A stretch of DNA of 64,000 bases from Pelobium manganitolerans. GTDB taxonomy: Bacteria > Bacteroidota > Bacteroidia > Sphingobacteriales > Sphingobacteriaceae. Where the stretch lies: assembly GCF_003609575.1 (NCBI RefSeq), contig NZ_MBTA01000003.1, positions 1 to 64,000 of the forward strand. The letters run 5' to 3'. Positions 1-13,898 of this stretch are shown in pieces. The translations under genes and the position numbers were made by a program. Under the pieces are notes generated by a model. That model had not been told where the DNA came from. It made no database searches and saw only the letters and a list, made by a program, of their open reading frames with translations. Numbering within the stretch: the first letter of the stretch is position 1; each line of letters begins with the position of its first letter.

Positions 1-67
1 GAAGGATAAGGAAGACACCCGGAGAGATGTGAGATCGGTGGCGCTGTCCGCTGGCAGGGGGTAAAAG
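1..67 (+). other. 16S-23S spacer, 5' part
   Basis: The window opens inside the internal transcribed spacer of an rRNA operon. The conserved 3' end of 16S rRNA is not present, so 16S lies just upstream. No gene is visible in these bases. Confidence 0.8.
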
Positions 68-141
68 AGTCCCGTAGCTCAGTTGGTCAGAGCACTACAC
101 TGATAATGTAGGGGTCAGCAGTTCAAATCTGCTCGGGACTA
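68..141 (+). tRNA. tRNA-Ile (GAT)
   Basis: A complete cloverleaf is visible. The 7-bp acceptor stem AGTCCCG pairs with CGGGACT. The anticodon stem CTACA/TGTAG encloses a loop with GAT, and the T arm is AGCAG-TTCAAAT-CTGCT. CCA is not encoded. It is the first of the two spacer tRNAs that usually separate 16S and 23S genes. Confidence 0.97.
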
Positions 142-159
142 CGAGAAGCGTCTTATCTT

Positions 160-233
160 GGGGGATTAGCTCAGCTGGCTAGAGCACCTGCCTTGCACGC
201 AGGGGGTCAACGGTTCGAATCCGTTATTCTCCA
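160..233 (+). tRNA. tRNA-Ala (TGC)
   Basis: The acceptor stem GGGGGAT pairs with ATTCTCC using G-U wobbles. The anticodon loop holds TGC, and the T arm is AACGG-TTCGAAT-CCGTT. CCA is not encoded. It follows tRNA-Ile by 18 bp, the usual Ile-Ala order in the spacer. Confidence 0.97.
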
Positions 234-337
234 CTTTTCCCGGCGCGACGCCGGGGACAAAGTTCTTTGACATACTGGAAGAAGAAGCCGTACAGAAGAC
301 GGCGAGAGCAACAGATAGAGCGATCTATCAACAAAGA
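234..337 (+). other. spacer between tRNA-Ala and 23S
   Basis: A GC-rich hairpin (CCCGGCG...CGCCGGG) follows the tRNA. Next comes GTTCTTTGACATACTGG, a segment resembling those seen in Bacteroidota spacers. Its likely role is rRNA processing; this is inference from position. Confidence 0.5.
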
Positions 338-3227
<2,890 letters not shown>

Positions 3228-3341
3228 AGCAGATAACATACGTTGCGCTCCACCGCCATCTGGGCGGCTTTTTCTTCCGGTCTCATGTCAAGATATTGAT
3301 AATACAAAACGGGAAGCCAGTAGCTTCCTTCTGAAGAAATT

Positions 3342-3451
<110 letters not shown>

Positions 3452-3460
3452 TCTTTTACA

Positions 3461-3494
3461 AAGCCCCCTCCCCGAACGGGAGGGGGCTTTTTTT
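3461..3494 (+). terminator. rRNA operon terminator
   Basis: Perfect 9-bp GC stem CCCCCTCCC / GGGAGGGGG with a 5-base loop, followed by CTTTTTTT. It directly follows 5S, so it ends the rRNA operon. Confidence 0.93.
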
Positions 3495-3795
3495 GTACCT
3501 CCTCTGAAGGTATTGCCAAGATTACTATGGAATGGTCTCCTGACGGAAAGCTATATGGCCGCTTTGGAACATCGCATCTGTCCGAGGCCGGATTTCTTTG
3601 TCTGGATATATTTACTAGCTTATATTTAATTTTGAAATCTATATCGTTCATCTTGTAAGCTAAACCATTCTTTTTATTAGTTTTTAATACTTTTGTTTAG
3701 ATGCGTAGCATAAAGCTCAAATCTTTTACAGCAAAATCAACGTCTAAATTATTGAGCGATTGAGAATTATAAAAGCTTTTTTAAAAGTATAGACA
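3495..3795. other. intergenic, nothing recognised
   Basis: AT-rich 300 bp between the rRNA terminator and the next gene. I see no tRNA, convincing frame or repeat. A promoter for the downstream gene presumably lies here but no clear consensus match was found. Confidence 0.5.
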
Positions 3796-4128
3796 ATGCC
3801 ATTACTTTTTTCTTACGGAACCTTGCAAAAAGAGCAGGTTCAACTTGAAACTTTTGGACGACTGTTGCAAGGGGAAGTTGATAGTTTACCAGCTTACAAG
3901 TTGGATTTTGTAGAAATAACAGATCCAGATGTGCTTAGAAAAAGCGGCGAAAGGTTTCATCCAATTATTAGTTTTAGTGGAAATCCAGATGATAAGGTGG
4001 AGGGGGTATTATTTGAAGTTACAGATAAAGAAATTTTATCAGCGGATGAATATGAGGTTGATTATTACCAAAGGATTGAGCTTGTTTTTGAATCCGGGAA
4101 AAGTGGGTTTATCTATATCGAAAAGTAG
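3796..4128 (+). CDS. gamma-glutamylcyclotransferase-like (AIG2/GGCT fold) protein
   Basis: Small 110-residue protein of the AIG2/GGCT-like family. These enzymes release 5-oxoproline from gamma-glutamyl compounds, although many bacterial members have no proven substrate. The family hallmark FSYGTL occurs at residues 5-10 and forms the substrate loop. The stretch around D84-E87 before YYQR fits the position of the catalytic glutamate. Length is typical of the compact bacterial forms. It stands alone between the rRNA operon and dapA, so context gives no hint of substrate. The family call is firm; the reaction is inferred. Confidence 0.82.
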   Translation: MPLLFSYGTLQKEQVQLETFGRLLQGEVDSLPAYKLDFVEITDPDVLRKSGERFHPIISFSGNPDDKVEGVLFEVTDKEILSADEYEVDYYQRIELVFESGKSGFIYIEK

Positions 4129-4143
4129 TTAGGGTTTAATTGA

Positions 4144-4293
4144 GTGATTTATTGCGAGAACGAAATTATTGGGATAAATGCGTTTATCTCTGTTCCAGGA
4201 ATATTTTCGCTGAAATTTTTAAATGTAGCAAAAGAGAAAGGTTTACTTCCGACACGTTGGTTTTTTAATGGAAACCCACAAGGTGCTTACTGA
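4144..4293 (+). CDS. possible small ORF or gene fragment (49 aa)
   Basis: A GTG-initiated frame of 49 codons is open in an otherwise gene-free stretch. Its composition looks coding-like (segments FISVPGIFSLKF and LLPTRWFFNGNPQG), but I recognise no family. It may be the C-terminal remnant of a lost gene. No ribosome binding site is evident. Confidence 0.2.
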   Translation: MIYCENEIIGINAFISVPGIFSLKFLNVAKEKGLLPTRWFFNGNPQGAY

Positions 4294-4376
4294 GCCCTAT
4301 GAGCGGCATCCGGCGAGCTGTAAACTTCCGCTCTGTTAACGCATTCAGTATCGGCCACAGCCAACAAGAAAGAGAA

Positions 4377-4409
4377 AACCCCCAAAAGCATGGAGAGCCT
4401 TTGAGGGTT
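4377..4409 (-). terminator. dapA terminator
   Basis: On the minus strand AACCCTCAAAGG pairs imperfectly with CTTTTGGGGGTT and is followed by a T/C-rich run. It sits about 25 bp after the dapA stop codon. Confidence 0.65.
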
Positions 4410-4432
4410 AAAATCAATAATGCAATGAGTGT

Positions 4433-5314
4433 TTAGCGCACCAGCTTTTGTATCTCCACAACTATTTTTTCACGTGTGCCGTCGCTTACTTTCACCAACG
4501 GTAAACGCAAATGATCGTCACAAATCCCTAATTGTTTCATAGCAGACTTAACACCTGCAGGATTGCCTTCTGCAAAGCATAGACGGGTAAACTCCAAGAA
4601 ACTGAAATGAGCTTCTTGTGCGCCTTTAAAATCACCAGCTAAACACTTGCGAACCATATCCGATAATTGAGCAGGAACGGCATTTCCGATTACCGAAATA
4701 ATACCGGAGGCGCCGAGGGCAATCATTGGTAAAGTAACGGGGTCATCACCAGAAATCAGTAAAAAATCTTTCGGTTTGTGTGCCGCAATCTGATTAAAGA
4801 TATCAAAACTGCCAGATGCTTCTTTAACACCCAAAATGTTTTTAACATTATTTGCCAACCGCAAAGTGGTTTCGGCCGACATGGTTATGCCTGTGCGACC
4901 CGGCACGTTGTACAATAGAATAGGCAACTTACTAGCTTCTGCTACTGCTTTGTAATGCTGGTAAATACCTTCTTGGTTAGGTTTATTGTAATACGGAACC
5001 ACAGATAGCACAGCGTGATATCCGGGTATGTCAAAGTTTTTTACAGCCTCAACAATCTCTGCGGTATTATTTCCGCCTATACCTGCCATTAAAGGAATAC
5101 GTTTGTTGGTGATTTTTGTAACAAAGTCGAAAATCTCCTTCTTCTCGGTGGAGCTAAGCGTGGCCGATTCTGCTGTGGTGCCCATCACTACGATGTACTC
5201 CACTTTACCTTGTATTAGGTGTTCTACGGTTCGTTCCAAACCATCATAATCCACACTTCCGTCCGCACTAAAAGGCGTAACCATGGCTACACCCGTTCCA
5301 AAAAACATACTCAT
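4433..5314 (-). CDS. dapA: 4-hydroxy-tetrahydrodipicolinate synthase
   Basis: Condenses pyruvate with aspartate semialdehyde, the committed step of the diaminopimelate/lysine pathway in the cytoplasm. At 293 residues it has full family length. The GTTAES pyruvate-binding loop lies at residues 45-50, the catalytic tyrosine is Y135 in LLYNVPGRTG, and the Schiff-base lysine is K164 in GVKEASG. The (beta/alpha)8 barrel is complete. The start codon overlaps the stop of the upstream DUF6913 gene by 4 bp (ATGA), so the two are probably translationally coupled. A hairpin terminator follows. Confidence 0.97.
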   Translation of the reverse strand: MSMFFGTGVAMVTPFSADGSVDYDGLERTVEHLIQGKVEYIVVMGTTAESATLSSTEKKEIFDFVTKITNKRIPLMAGIGGNNTAEIVEAVKNFDIPGYHAVLSVVPYYNKPNQEGIYQHYKAVAEASKLPILLYNVPGRTGITMSAETTLRLANNVKNILGVKEASGSFDIFNQIAAHKPKDFLLISGDDPVTLPMIALGASGIISVIGNAVPAQLSDMVRKCLAGDFKGAQEAHFSFLEFTRLCFAEGNPAGVKSAMKQLGICDDHLRLPLVKVSDGTREKIVVEIQKLVR

Positions 5315-5847
5315 TTTATTTTATCTAAATAATATTTTAGCTCTGCGCTAAACCCACTTATACTTTGTTGTTCTGTAGCAAGCATAAAATCATAAAATGC
5401 TGAGCTCTTTTTGTCGTACGCAGCCACTTTAAATAGCGATTTGGAAAGCGCCGCAACATACAATAACGGAAAACAAAATTCGGTGCACAAGTTAATCAGA
5501 ATATCGAACTCATTGTTGACGAAGTTCATTATTTTTTCTCGTTTAGGGGTTAAGTCCCAATTAACGTCTTTAGTTGATATAAGTTGAAAGTTGGTGTTAG
5601 CGTTGGCTTGCAGGCTTTTGTTGGATGTAAAGGCCAGTAGGCGTACCTTCTTTTGTGCCGTTTGTAGCTCGGCAGCAACTTTTTGCACCTCTTGCAACTG
5701 TTTTTGGTTTTCTACGTTAACCAAAATCCCTACGTAACGGGCCGCCTTGAGAGACACGGATGCACTGCTTCGTCTAATTTTTTTTATCTCTTTTTTTAAG
5801 TGATATAAACCTGTTTTAACAAGATATTTATTTAGAAAATCTTTCAT
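5311..5847 (-). CDS. DUF6913 family protein
   Basis: A 178-residue protein of the kind found almost only in Bacteroidota and often placed directly before dapA; its function is unknown. It has a basic N-terminus (KKEIKKIRRSS), then a central alpha/beta region around NFVNNEFDILINLCTEF and a hydrophobic stretch FPLLYVAALSKSLFKVAAYD. No signal peptide or catalytic motif is evident. The 4-bp overlap with dapA suggests coupling to lysine/peptidoglycan precursor synthesis, but that is context only. Confidence 0.75.
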   Translation of the reverse strand: MKDFLNKYLVKTGLYHLKKEIKKIRRSSASVSLKAARYVGILVNVENQKQLQEVQKVAAELQTAQKKVRLLAFTSNKSLQANANTNFQLISTKDVNWDLTPKREKIMNFVNNEFDILINLCTEFCFPLLYVAALSKSLFKVAAYDKKSSAFYDFMLATEQQSISGFSAELKYYLDKIK

Positions 5848-5898
5848 CGCTTCTTAATTTAATCATTATAAAATTGTAGACACCCATCACAATCTTTT

Positions 5899-8673
<2,775 letters not shown>

Positions 8674-8681
<8 letters not shown>

Positions 8682-9711
8682 TTTGCGGAATTTTTAGGGT
8701 TGCAGTAAACTGCTGGTTTTGCCTTTCGGTGTGTAAAAGATCGTTTCTGTTATATAATAATTGCAGGCGACGGGCGGTGCTGGCTAAGCCAAATCCGGTG
8801 CCTTTGTTGCCGTGCGAGGTTGAGGCGTCAAAAGGATTACTGATGGCAACCACTAAATAAGGGACTTTGTAACTTGCGCTGATTTGGATTTTTACAGCCT
8901 CTAAATTATCGTACAAGCCAAATTTAATAGCGTTTTCTACTAGGGGCTGTAACAGCATGGGTGGTAAGTTAAGCGCTAAAGCCTCGTCATCTACTTTAAT
9001 TTCTGTATTTAAACGATTTCCAAAGCGCATCCGTTCTATCTCGAGATATAAATTAAGATGGGCAAGCTCTTGCTTCAAATCAGTCAAAGCATCGTCTTTG
9101 CGCAGGGTGCCACGCAAAAAATCGGAAAGCTGGTGCACCATTTTGCGTGCAGCTGTTGGCTGACTTAAAATTAAGGAGCTGATAGAATTTAAGCTGTTGA
9201 ACAGGAAATGGGGCTGTAATTTTTCGCGTAAAGAAGCCAATTCCATGTCTTTTGTTAATTTTTCTGTTTCTGCTTTGCGCAGATTGATGCTTTTTGCTTC
9301 TTCTTGATGGTACCACAAAACGCTTGTGACCGCCATGCTACCGATAAAAAGCAAAAAGAACATAAAACGTACTGGCACAGAAAGCTCAAACAAATAAGCG
9401 TTTGCGCCAACGTATAACTGTAAATGTTGAAACGCTAAATATAAAATATATATGCCCAAAGCTGCCAAGGCTTTGCACCAGATAATAACAAAGAGGTAGC
9501 GGTAGCCTTTTGGCCGATAAAACGAGAGCGAGTTTACAATGAGCCAGCAACAAGCTACCAAGGTGGCGTTACTAATTACACTGTCTTGGAAGGCCGTTTT
9601 ACTGTCAATATGAAAAATAATGAGCGTATAATATTGGGTAGAGGCAAAAACGGCGATCAAAAATAAGAACACCCATTTAAAAGTTTTATCGGCGAGCGGA
9701 GATACGGCCAC
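8674..9711 (-). CDS. LytS-like sensor histidine kinase (His_kinase PF06580 type)
   Basis: A 345-residue membrane kinase. The first ~135 residues contain four hydrophobic segments (about 12-32, 48-64, 73-95, 112-134) with no sizeable extracellular domain. A short coiled coil leads into LREKLQPHFLFNSLNS with phosphoacceptor H168, followed by an HATPase domain (VENAIKFGL, GTGFGLAS). This layout marks intramembrane-sensing kinases paired with LytTR regulators. It starts with GTG at 9711, only 2 bp after the DUF4288 stop, and overlaps the regulator gene. The signal is unknown. Confidence 0.93.
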
Positions 9712-9713
9712 TT

Positions 9714-10061
9714 TTATACGGTATATGCGTGAGTTCTTTCTTTTAGTTGCTGCGCTTTTAATTGTACCATGGCCAGATATTGTGTGCCAGCGTCGGGCTC
9801 GGTTATTTTATAATGGATTTCTTGCCCATGCGCAATGTTTCCGATATGCTCCAGCTCGGTTACGGCAATAAAAGTCCAGTTTACAGAATGATTTTGCCCG
9901 TTGGTTATGCTTTGCTGTTGCATTAGCCCAATTTGATGGGCCATTTCTAAAGCAAGCTCTTCATTTACCGCGTCAATTAGGCGCAGCTGCTCATCAAACT
10001 GCGGATAATTATTGTCTTCAGATTTTATTTCGAAAATAAGTTTAGCTACAAACCAGTTCAT
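9714..10061 (-). CDS. DUF4288 family protein
   Basis: A 115-residue soluble protein resembling the DUF4288 family (N-terminal WFVAKLIFEI; central FIAVTELEHIG). Function is unknown. It lies 11 bp after the LiaF-like gene and 2 bp before the kinase gene, so it belongs to the same transcript. A sensor-accessory role is only a guess from context. Confidence 0.75.
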   Translation of the reverse strand: MNWFVAKLIFEIKSEDNNYPQFDEQLRLIDAVNEELALEMAHQIGLMQQQSITNGQNHSVNWTFIAVTELEHIGNIAHGQEIHYKITEPDAGTQYLAMVQLKAQQLKERTHAYTV

Positions 10062-10072
10062 GTTATTTGCTT

Positions 10073-10873
10073 TTAAAAGTTGCGGATATCTATGCCTCCA
10101 AAAATTGAGGTGCCTTTAATTACCAATACCTTGCTTCGGTCCGTTAAAACCTGGTTTAAGCCACGGCGGTCATCAATGCCACCAAAAACGGCAGCCATTT
10201 CTGTAACTACTTCCCAAGTTGGCGGTATAATTAGCTTAGTGCCACCAAAAATTTGGGTAACATCTAAAACTACTACGCCCTCAATATCGGCATTGTAAAA
10301 ATTTAGCTCGGCGCCACCTAAAATGTTGACCACCTCGCCGCCTTTAAAATCTTTAGAAAGGATATTTTTTTTGGTACCTTCAAAGACAGATACACTGTCT
10401 AAATAATCGCCACCTGCAACGCGGTACGCTTTTTTATCAGTTGCAGGTTCTTCATTTTTTGGTGCTTCGGTATAAGCGAAATCTTGGAATGCAGCACGTT
10501 TTTCGCGACGCCATTTTGCCCTTCGGCTACAGCCATTATGATCAAAACCTTTGCTAAAGATGAAAAATATGCCGAGACCTATTAAAATAGCCGGCCATGT
10601 GAAGTGTGCTACCGATAATTCCGGCGAAATGCGTTCGGCTAAAAACACGCCGCCCACTAAAAGTGATATCATCCAAAAGCTGTTTTTAAAACGATGCTTA
10701 ATGCCGCTTGCAATACCTATTACAATTAATAACATAGGCCAGCTAAACAGCCATTCGGGAAGTTGTGCGCCCATCTCTCTGGCAAAAAGTGCTAAACCCA
10801 CCGCTAATATGGCGAAGCCCAACACTTTTTTTCTGCGCTGTCCCGGTCTTTTTTCTGTTGATTGATTTTCCAT
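10073..10873 (-). CDS. LiaF-like membrane protein
   Basis: A 266-residue protein with the LiaF layout. A cluster of four short hydrophobic helices (about 18-115) contains WLFSWPMLLIVIGIASG and FTWPAILIGLGIFFIF, typical of the LiaF transmembrane domain. A C-terminal right-handed beta-strand domain has repeated FGG motifs (IFGGTKLIIP, VFGGIDD, IFGGIDI). In Firmicutes LiaF represses the LiaSR cell-envelope stress system. Here it heads an operon with a LytS kinase and LytTR regulator instead, implying an analogous inhibitory or sensing role. Confidence 0.85.
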   Translation of the reverse strand: MENQSTEKRPGQRRKKVLGFAILAVGLALFAREMGAQLPEWLFSWPMLLIVIGIASGIKHRFKNSFWMISLLVGGVFLAERISPELSVAHFTWPAILIGLGIFFIFSKGFDHNGCSRRAKWRREKRAAFQDFAYTEAPKNEEPATDKKAYRVAGGDYLDSVSVFEGTKKNILSKDFKGGEVVNILGGAELNFYNADIEGVVVLDVTQIFGGTKLIIPPTWEVVTEMAAVFGGIDDRRGLNQVLTDRSKVLVIKGTSIFGGIDIRNF

Positions 10874-10973
10874 TTTCTTTATGATATGCTATAAAGGTAA
10901 TGCGCCTTTTTAAAAAGTGTTAAGGTAAATCGATAAGCGAAAGCGAATTTTCGGTGAAGTGCATAAAAAACTC

Positions 10974-11014
10974 GGTAAAAAAAACAGCGCTACATTTAAA
11001 TGTGCGCTGTTTGC
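10974..11014 (-). terminator. parC terminator
   Basis: An AAACAGCGC / GCGCTGTTT stem encloses the inner palindrome ACATTTAAATGT. On the minus strand it is followed by a T run. It sits about 20 bp after the parC stop codon. Confidence 0.85.
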
Positions 11015-11032
11015 AAAAAAGTTATTAATAAT

Positions 11033-13810
11033 TTAAAACAGCCCCAACTGTCCTTTGTCGTCTAACTTAATATCATCGGGGTTGGTAATCTCAAAATCTA
11101 CTTTTTTAACAGGTTTTGGATTTGATGTAAACACTGGTTTTTCTTTTACTGATTCTTCTGCGTTGTTTGAAGTGGTGCTATTGTCTTTGGCGCCAGCAGT
11201 ATCTTCCGTATCTTTTGTAACGCTTGCCTCTACAGAAGCAGTTTTGCCAGGGCCATCATCGCTATTGTCTTCCTCATCAACGTCCGAGCTTTCTGGCAAT
11301 TCCTCTTCTTGTTCATCGTTTTCTTCTGAAATGAGGATAACCTGCTGTACGTCATGCGGACTTAGCTTATTGCCCTGCGCCTTCATCCCTTTCACATCAA
11401 TAACTTCAGATAAATCAATTTCTTGTTCATCTAATATTTGCGATTTTCCTTTTAAAGCTTCCACTTTCACAACGGGATGGTTGGCACCGCTTAAAATCAT
11501 CATTTTTGAGCCCGCGTCTTCATTGATGAAACCAGCGCGTTTACCAATATTCAAATCCTCAAAAGTGAAGCGTTTTACATAATAGTTTTTCGATTTACCG
11601 TCGATATGGATACACGCGTAAACGCGTTCAGCATCGTATTTTTCGATGCGCAGCATTTTATCATCGAAGTGGTTGCTTAAATCAAAGCTGGAAAGCTCGT
11701 AGCTGCCATCGTTAAATACGCACAGGATTTTATCTTCGGCCTGGAATTCGCCCAAATAGCGGCCGTGACCATTTTCGTTTAAGCGTTTCACAATTGGGTC
11801 GTACCAAATTTTTCTTCCGGCCAGGGTAGAAACGCCTTTGGTTTTAAGCGTAATTTTTTTGATGGCAAATTTGCTGAGGATATTCCCTTGCGAGCCACGG
11901 CCTTTAATAGCGGTTTCGGCAAAATCATGGTCAAAAGTGAGTTTCCGCAATTTCGACATCGGCTTTAAAGCCACATTAATCACTTCGGCCTCGCCGTTAG
12001 GGTTAGCGGTAAAATATAAAACTTTGCTGCCTTTTGTGCCTTTGGTTAAATCGTATTCTTTATCGCGGGTAACGCCGCCAACTGCAAATCTTTTAATGTA
12101 AGATGTGCCGCTTTTTCCATCCTTATAAATCATATTATAGATGGTGCGCTCGTCGTTTTTCTTGAAAACGCCTACGTGCAATATGTTTTTGCCCACAAAA
12201 GTTTTGTCCTGCACTTTGGTTACCAAGCAAATGCCGTCTTCGCGGAAAACGATGATATCATCCAAATCCGAGCAATCAAAAACATATTCGTCTTTGCGCA
12301 ATCCGGTACCAATAAATCCATCGGCACGGTTAACATAAAACTTAGTGTTTGCTAAAGCTACCTGGGCGGCCTCTACACGGTCAAACGTGCGTATTTCTGT
12401 TTTCCGCTCGCGCCCGGCGCCAAATTTTTCTTTTAAACGCTCAAAGTAGGCAATTGCATAATCTGTCAAATGTCGCAGATGGTGTTTAACCGTTTTTATC
12501 TCTTTCTCCAGTTGCGCCATCTGCTCGTCCGCTTTTTTAACGTCAAAGCGGGTGATGCTGCTCATTGGCTTATCAATTAAACGCTTAAAATCCTCCGGTA
12601 AAATCTCGCGGTATAGCTGGGGTTTAAACGGATCAAACAAGCGGTGCAAAACGCTTAACACTTCTTCAAAATTTGACGAATTTTCATAGTCCGGATGTTT
12701 GTACATCCCTTCTTGGATAAAGATTTTGAGCAGTGAGCTAAAAAATATTTTTTCTTGAAGATCGTGCAATTTGATTTCCAGCTCGCGTTTCAGCAAGTTT
12801 TTGGTGTACATGGTGCTCTCTATCAAAATATCGTTCACGCTCATAAAATGAGGTTTGTCGTTTTTGATGATGCAGGTGTTTGGCGATATGGAAACCTCGC
12901 AATTGGTAAAGGCGTAAAGCGCATCTATGGTAACATCGGGTGATATGCCCGGCGCTAGGTGGATGACAATTTCGACGTCTTTTGCGGTGTTGTCTTCAAT
13001 TTTTTTGATTTTGATTTTGCCTTTGTCATTGGCGGCTATAATGCTATCAATTAAACCGGTGGTGGTGGTCGAAAAAGGGATTTCGTTAATTACCAGGGTT
13101 TTTTTATCCAGCTCGGAAATTTTGGCCCGTACGCGGATTTTTCCGCCCCGCTGGCCTTCATTATACGCAGAGAAATCGGCCATACCACCGGTCATAAAAT
13201 CGGGTAGGATGTTGGGCCTGTTGTTGCGCAAGACTTCTATAGAAGCATCTATCAGCTCCACAAAGTTGTGGGGCATTACTTTGGTGGCTAAACCTACGGC
13301 AATACCTTCGGCGCCTTGGGCCAGTAAAAGCGGAAATTTGACAGGCAGGGTTACGGGTTCTTTATTTCTGCCATCATAAGATGCTTGCCATTCGGTAGTA
13401 TCCGGATTAAAAACAACCTCTAACGCAAATTTAGAGAGGCGCGCTTCAATGTAACGCGGTGCCGCTGCCGAGTCGCCGGTTACTGGGTCTCCCCAGTTTC
13501 CTTGCGTATCTATCAGCAGGTTTTTTTGCCCTATTTGTACCATGGCGTCCCCAATAGAGGCATCGCCATGCGGGTGGTACTTCATAGTATTCCCGATCAC
13601 GTTGGCTGCTTTGTTGAAACGGCCGTCGTCCATCTCTTTCAGCGAGTGCAGGATGCGGCGTTGCACAGGCTTCAGTCCGTCATGGATATGCGGAACCGCC
13701 CGGTCTAAAATTACATAGGAAGCATAGTCAAGAAACCAGTTCTCGTACAGGCCACTTAGTGGTGTAACATTATGTAAGGTTTCTTCTTTTTCGTAATTGT
13801 TTTCGTCCAT
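11033..13810 (-). CDS. parC: DNA topoisomerase IV subunit A
   Basis: The cleavage subunit of topoisomerase IV, which decatenates daughter chromosomes. The N-terminal winged-helix/tower core carries the catalytic tyrosine Y120 in AAPRYIEARLS, and the quinolone region reads HPHGDASIGDAMV. The C-terminal beta-pinwheel spans about residues 490-810. The 925-residue length exceeds E. coli ParC because of a ~100-residue acidic, Ser/Thr-rich tail beyond residue 815. The protein ends in KGQLGLF, a sliding-clamp-like peptide (see findings). It is 88 bp downstream of parE on the same strand. Confidence 0.95.
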   Translation of the reverse strand: MDENNYEKEETLHNVTPLSGLYENWFLDYASYVILDRAVPHIHDGLKPVQRRILHSLKEMDDGRFNKAANVIGNTMKYHPHGDASIGDAMVQIGQKNLLIDTQGNWGDPVTGDSAAAPRYIEARLSKFALEVVFNPDTTEWQASYDGRNKEPVTLPVKFPLLLAQGAEGIAVGLATKVMPHNFVELIDASIEVLRNNRPNILPDFMTGGMADFSAYNEGQRGGKIRVRAKISELDKKTLVINEIPFSTTTTGLIDSIIAANDKGKIKIKKIEDNTAKDVEIVIHLAPGISPDVTIDALYAFTNCEVSISPNTCIIKNDKPHFMSVNDILIESTMYTKNLLKRELEIKLHDLQEKIFFSSLLKIFIQEGMYKHPDYENSSNFEEVLSVLHRLFDPFKPQLYREILPEDFKRLIDKPMSSITRFDVKKADEQMAQLEKEIKTVKHHLRHLTDYAIAYFERLKEKFGAGRERKTEIRTFDRVEAAQVALANTKFYVNRADGFIGTGLRKDEYVFDCSDLDDIIVFREDGICLVTKVQDKTFVGKNILHVGVFKKNDERTIYNMIYKDGKSGTSYIKRFAVGGVTRDKEYDLTKGTKGSKVLYFTANPNGEAEVINVALKPMSKLRKLTFDHDFAETAIKGRGSQGNILSKFAIKKITLKTKGVSTLAGRKIWYDPIVKRLNENGHGRYLGEFQAEDKILCVFNDGSYELSSFDLSNHFDDKMLRIEKYDAERVYACIHIDGKSKNYYVKRFTFEDLNIGKRAGFINEDAGSKMMILSGANHPVVKVEALKGKSQILDEQEIDLSEVIDVKGMKAQGNKLSPHDVQQVILISEENDEQEEELPESSDVDEEDNSDDGPGKTASVEASVTKDTEDTAGAKDNSTTSNNAEESVKEKPVFTSNPKPVKKVDFEITNPDDIKLDDKGQLGLF

Positions 13811-13820
13811 TGTTTATCTT

Positions 13821-13883
13821 ACCACAGAGTTTACGGAGCTTCTCACAGAACCCACTGAGCTTTTACTTTGTGTCCTCTGTGGT
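13821..13883. repeat. palindromic ACCACAGAG intergenic element
   Basis: ACCACAGAG at 13821-13829 is perfectly inverted as CTCTGTGGT at 13875-13883. Related cacaga/actgag words lie between. The stem-loop occupies almost the entire parE-parC gap. Elements of this wording are dispersed in many Bacteroidota genomes; that is from memory and unverified here. Confidence 0.7.
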
Positions 13884-13898
13884 TAATTTTCAGCTTAA

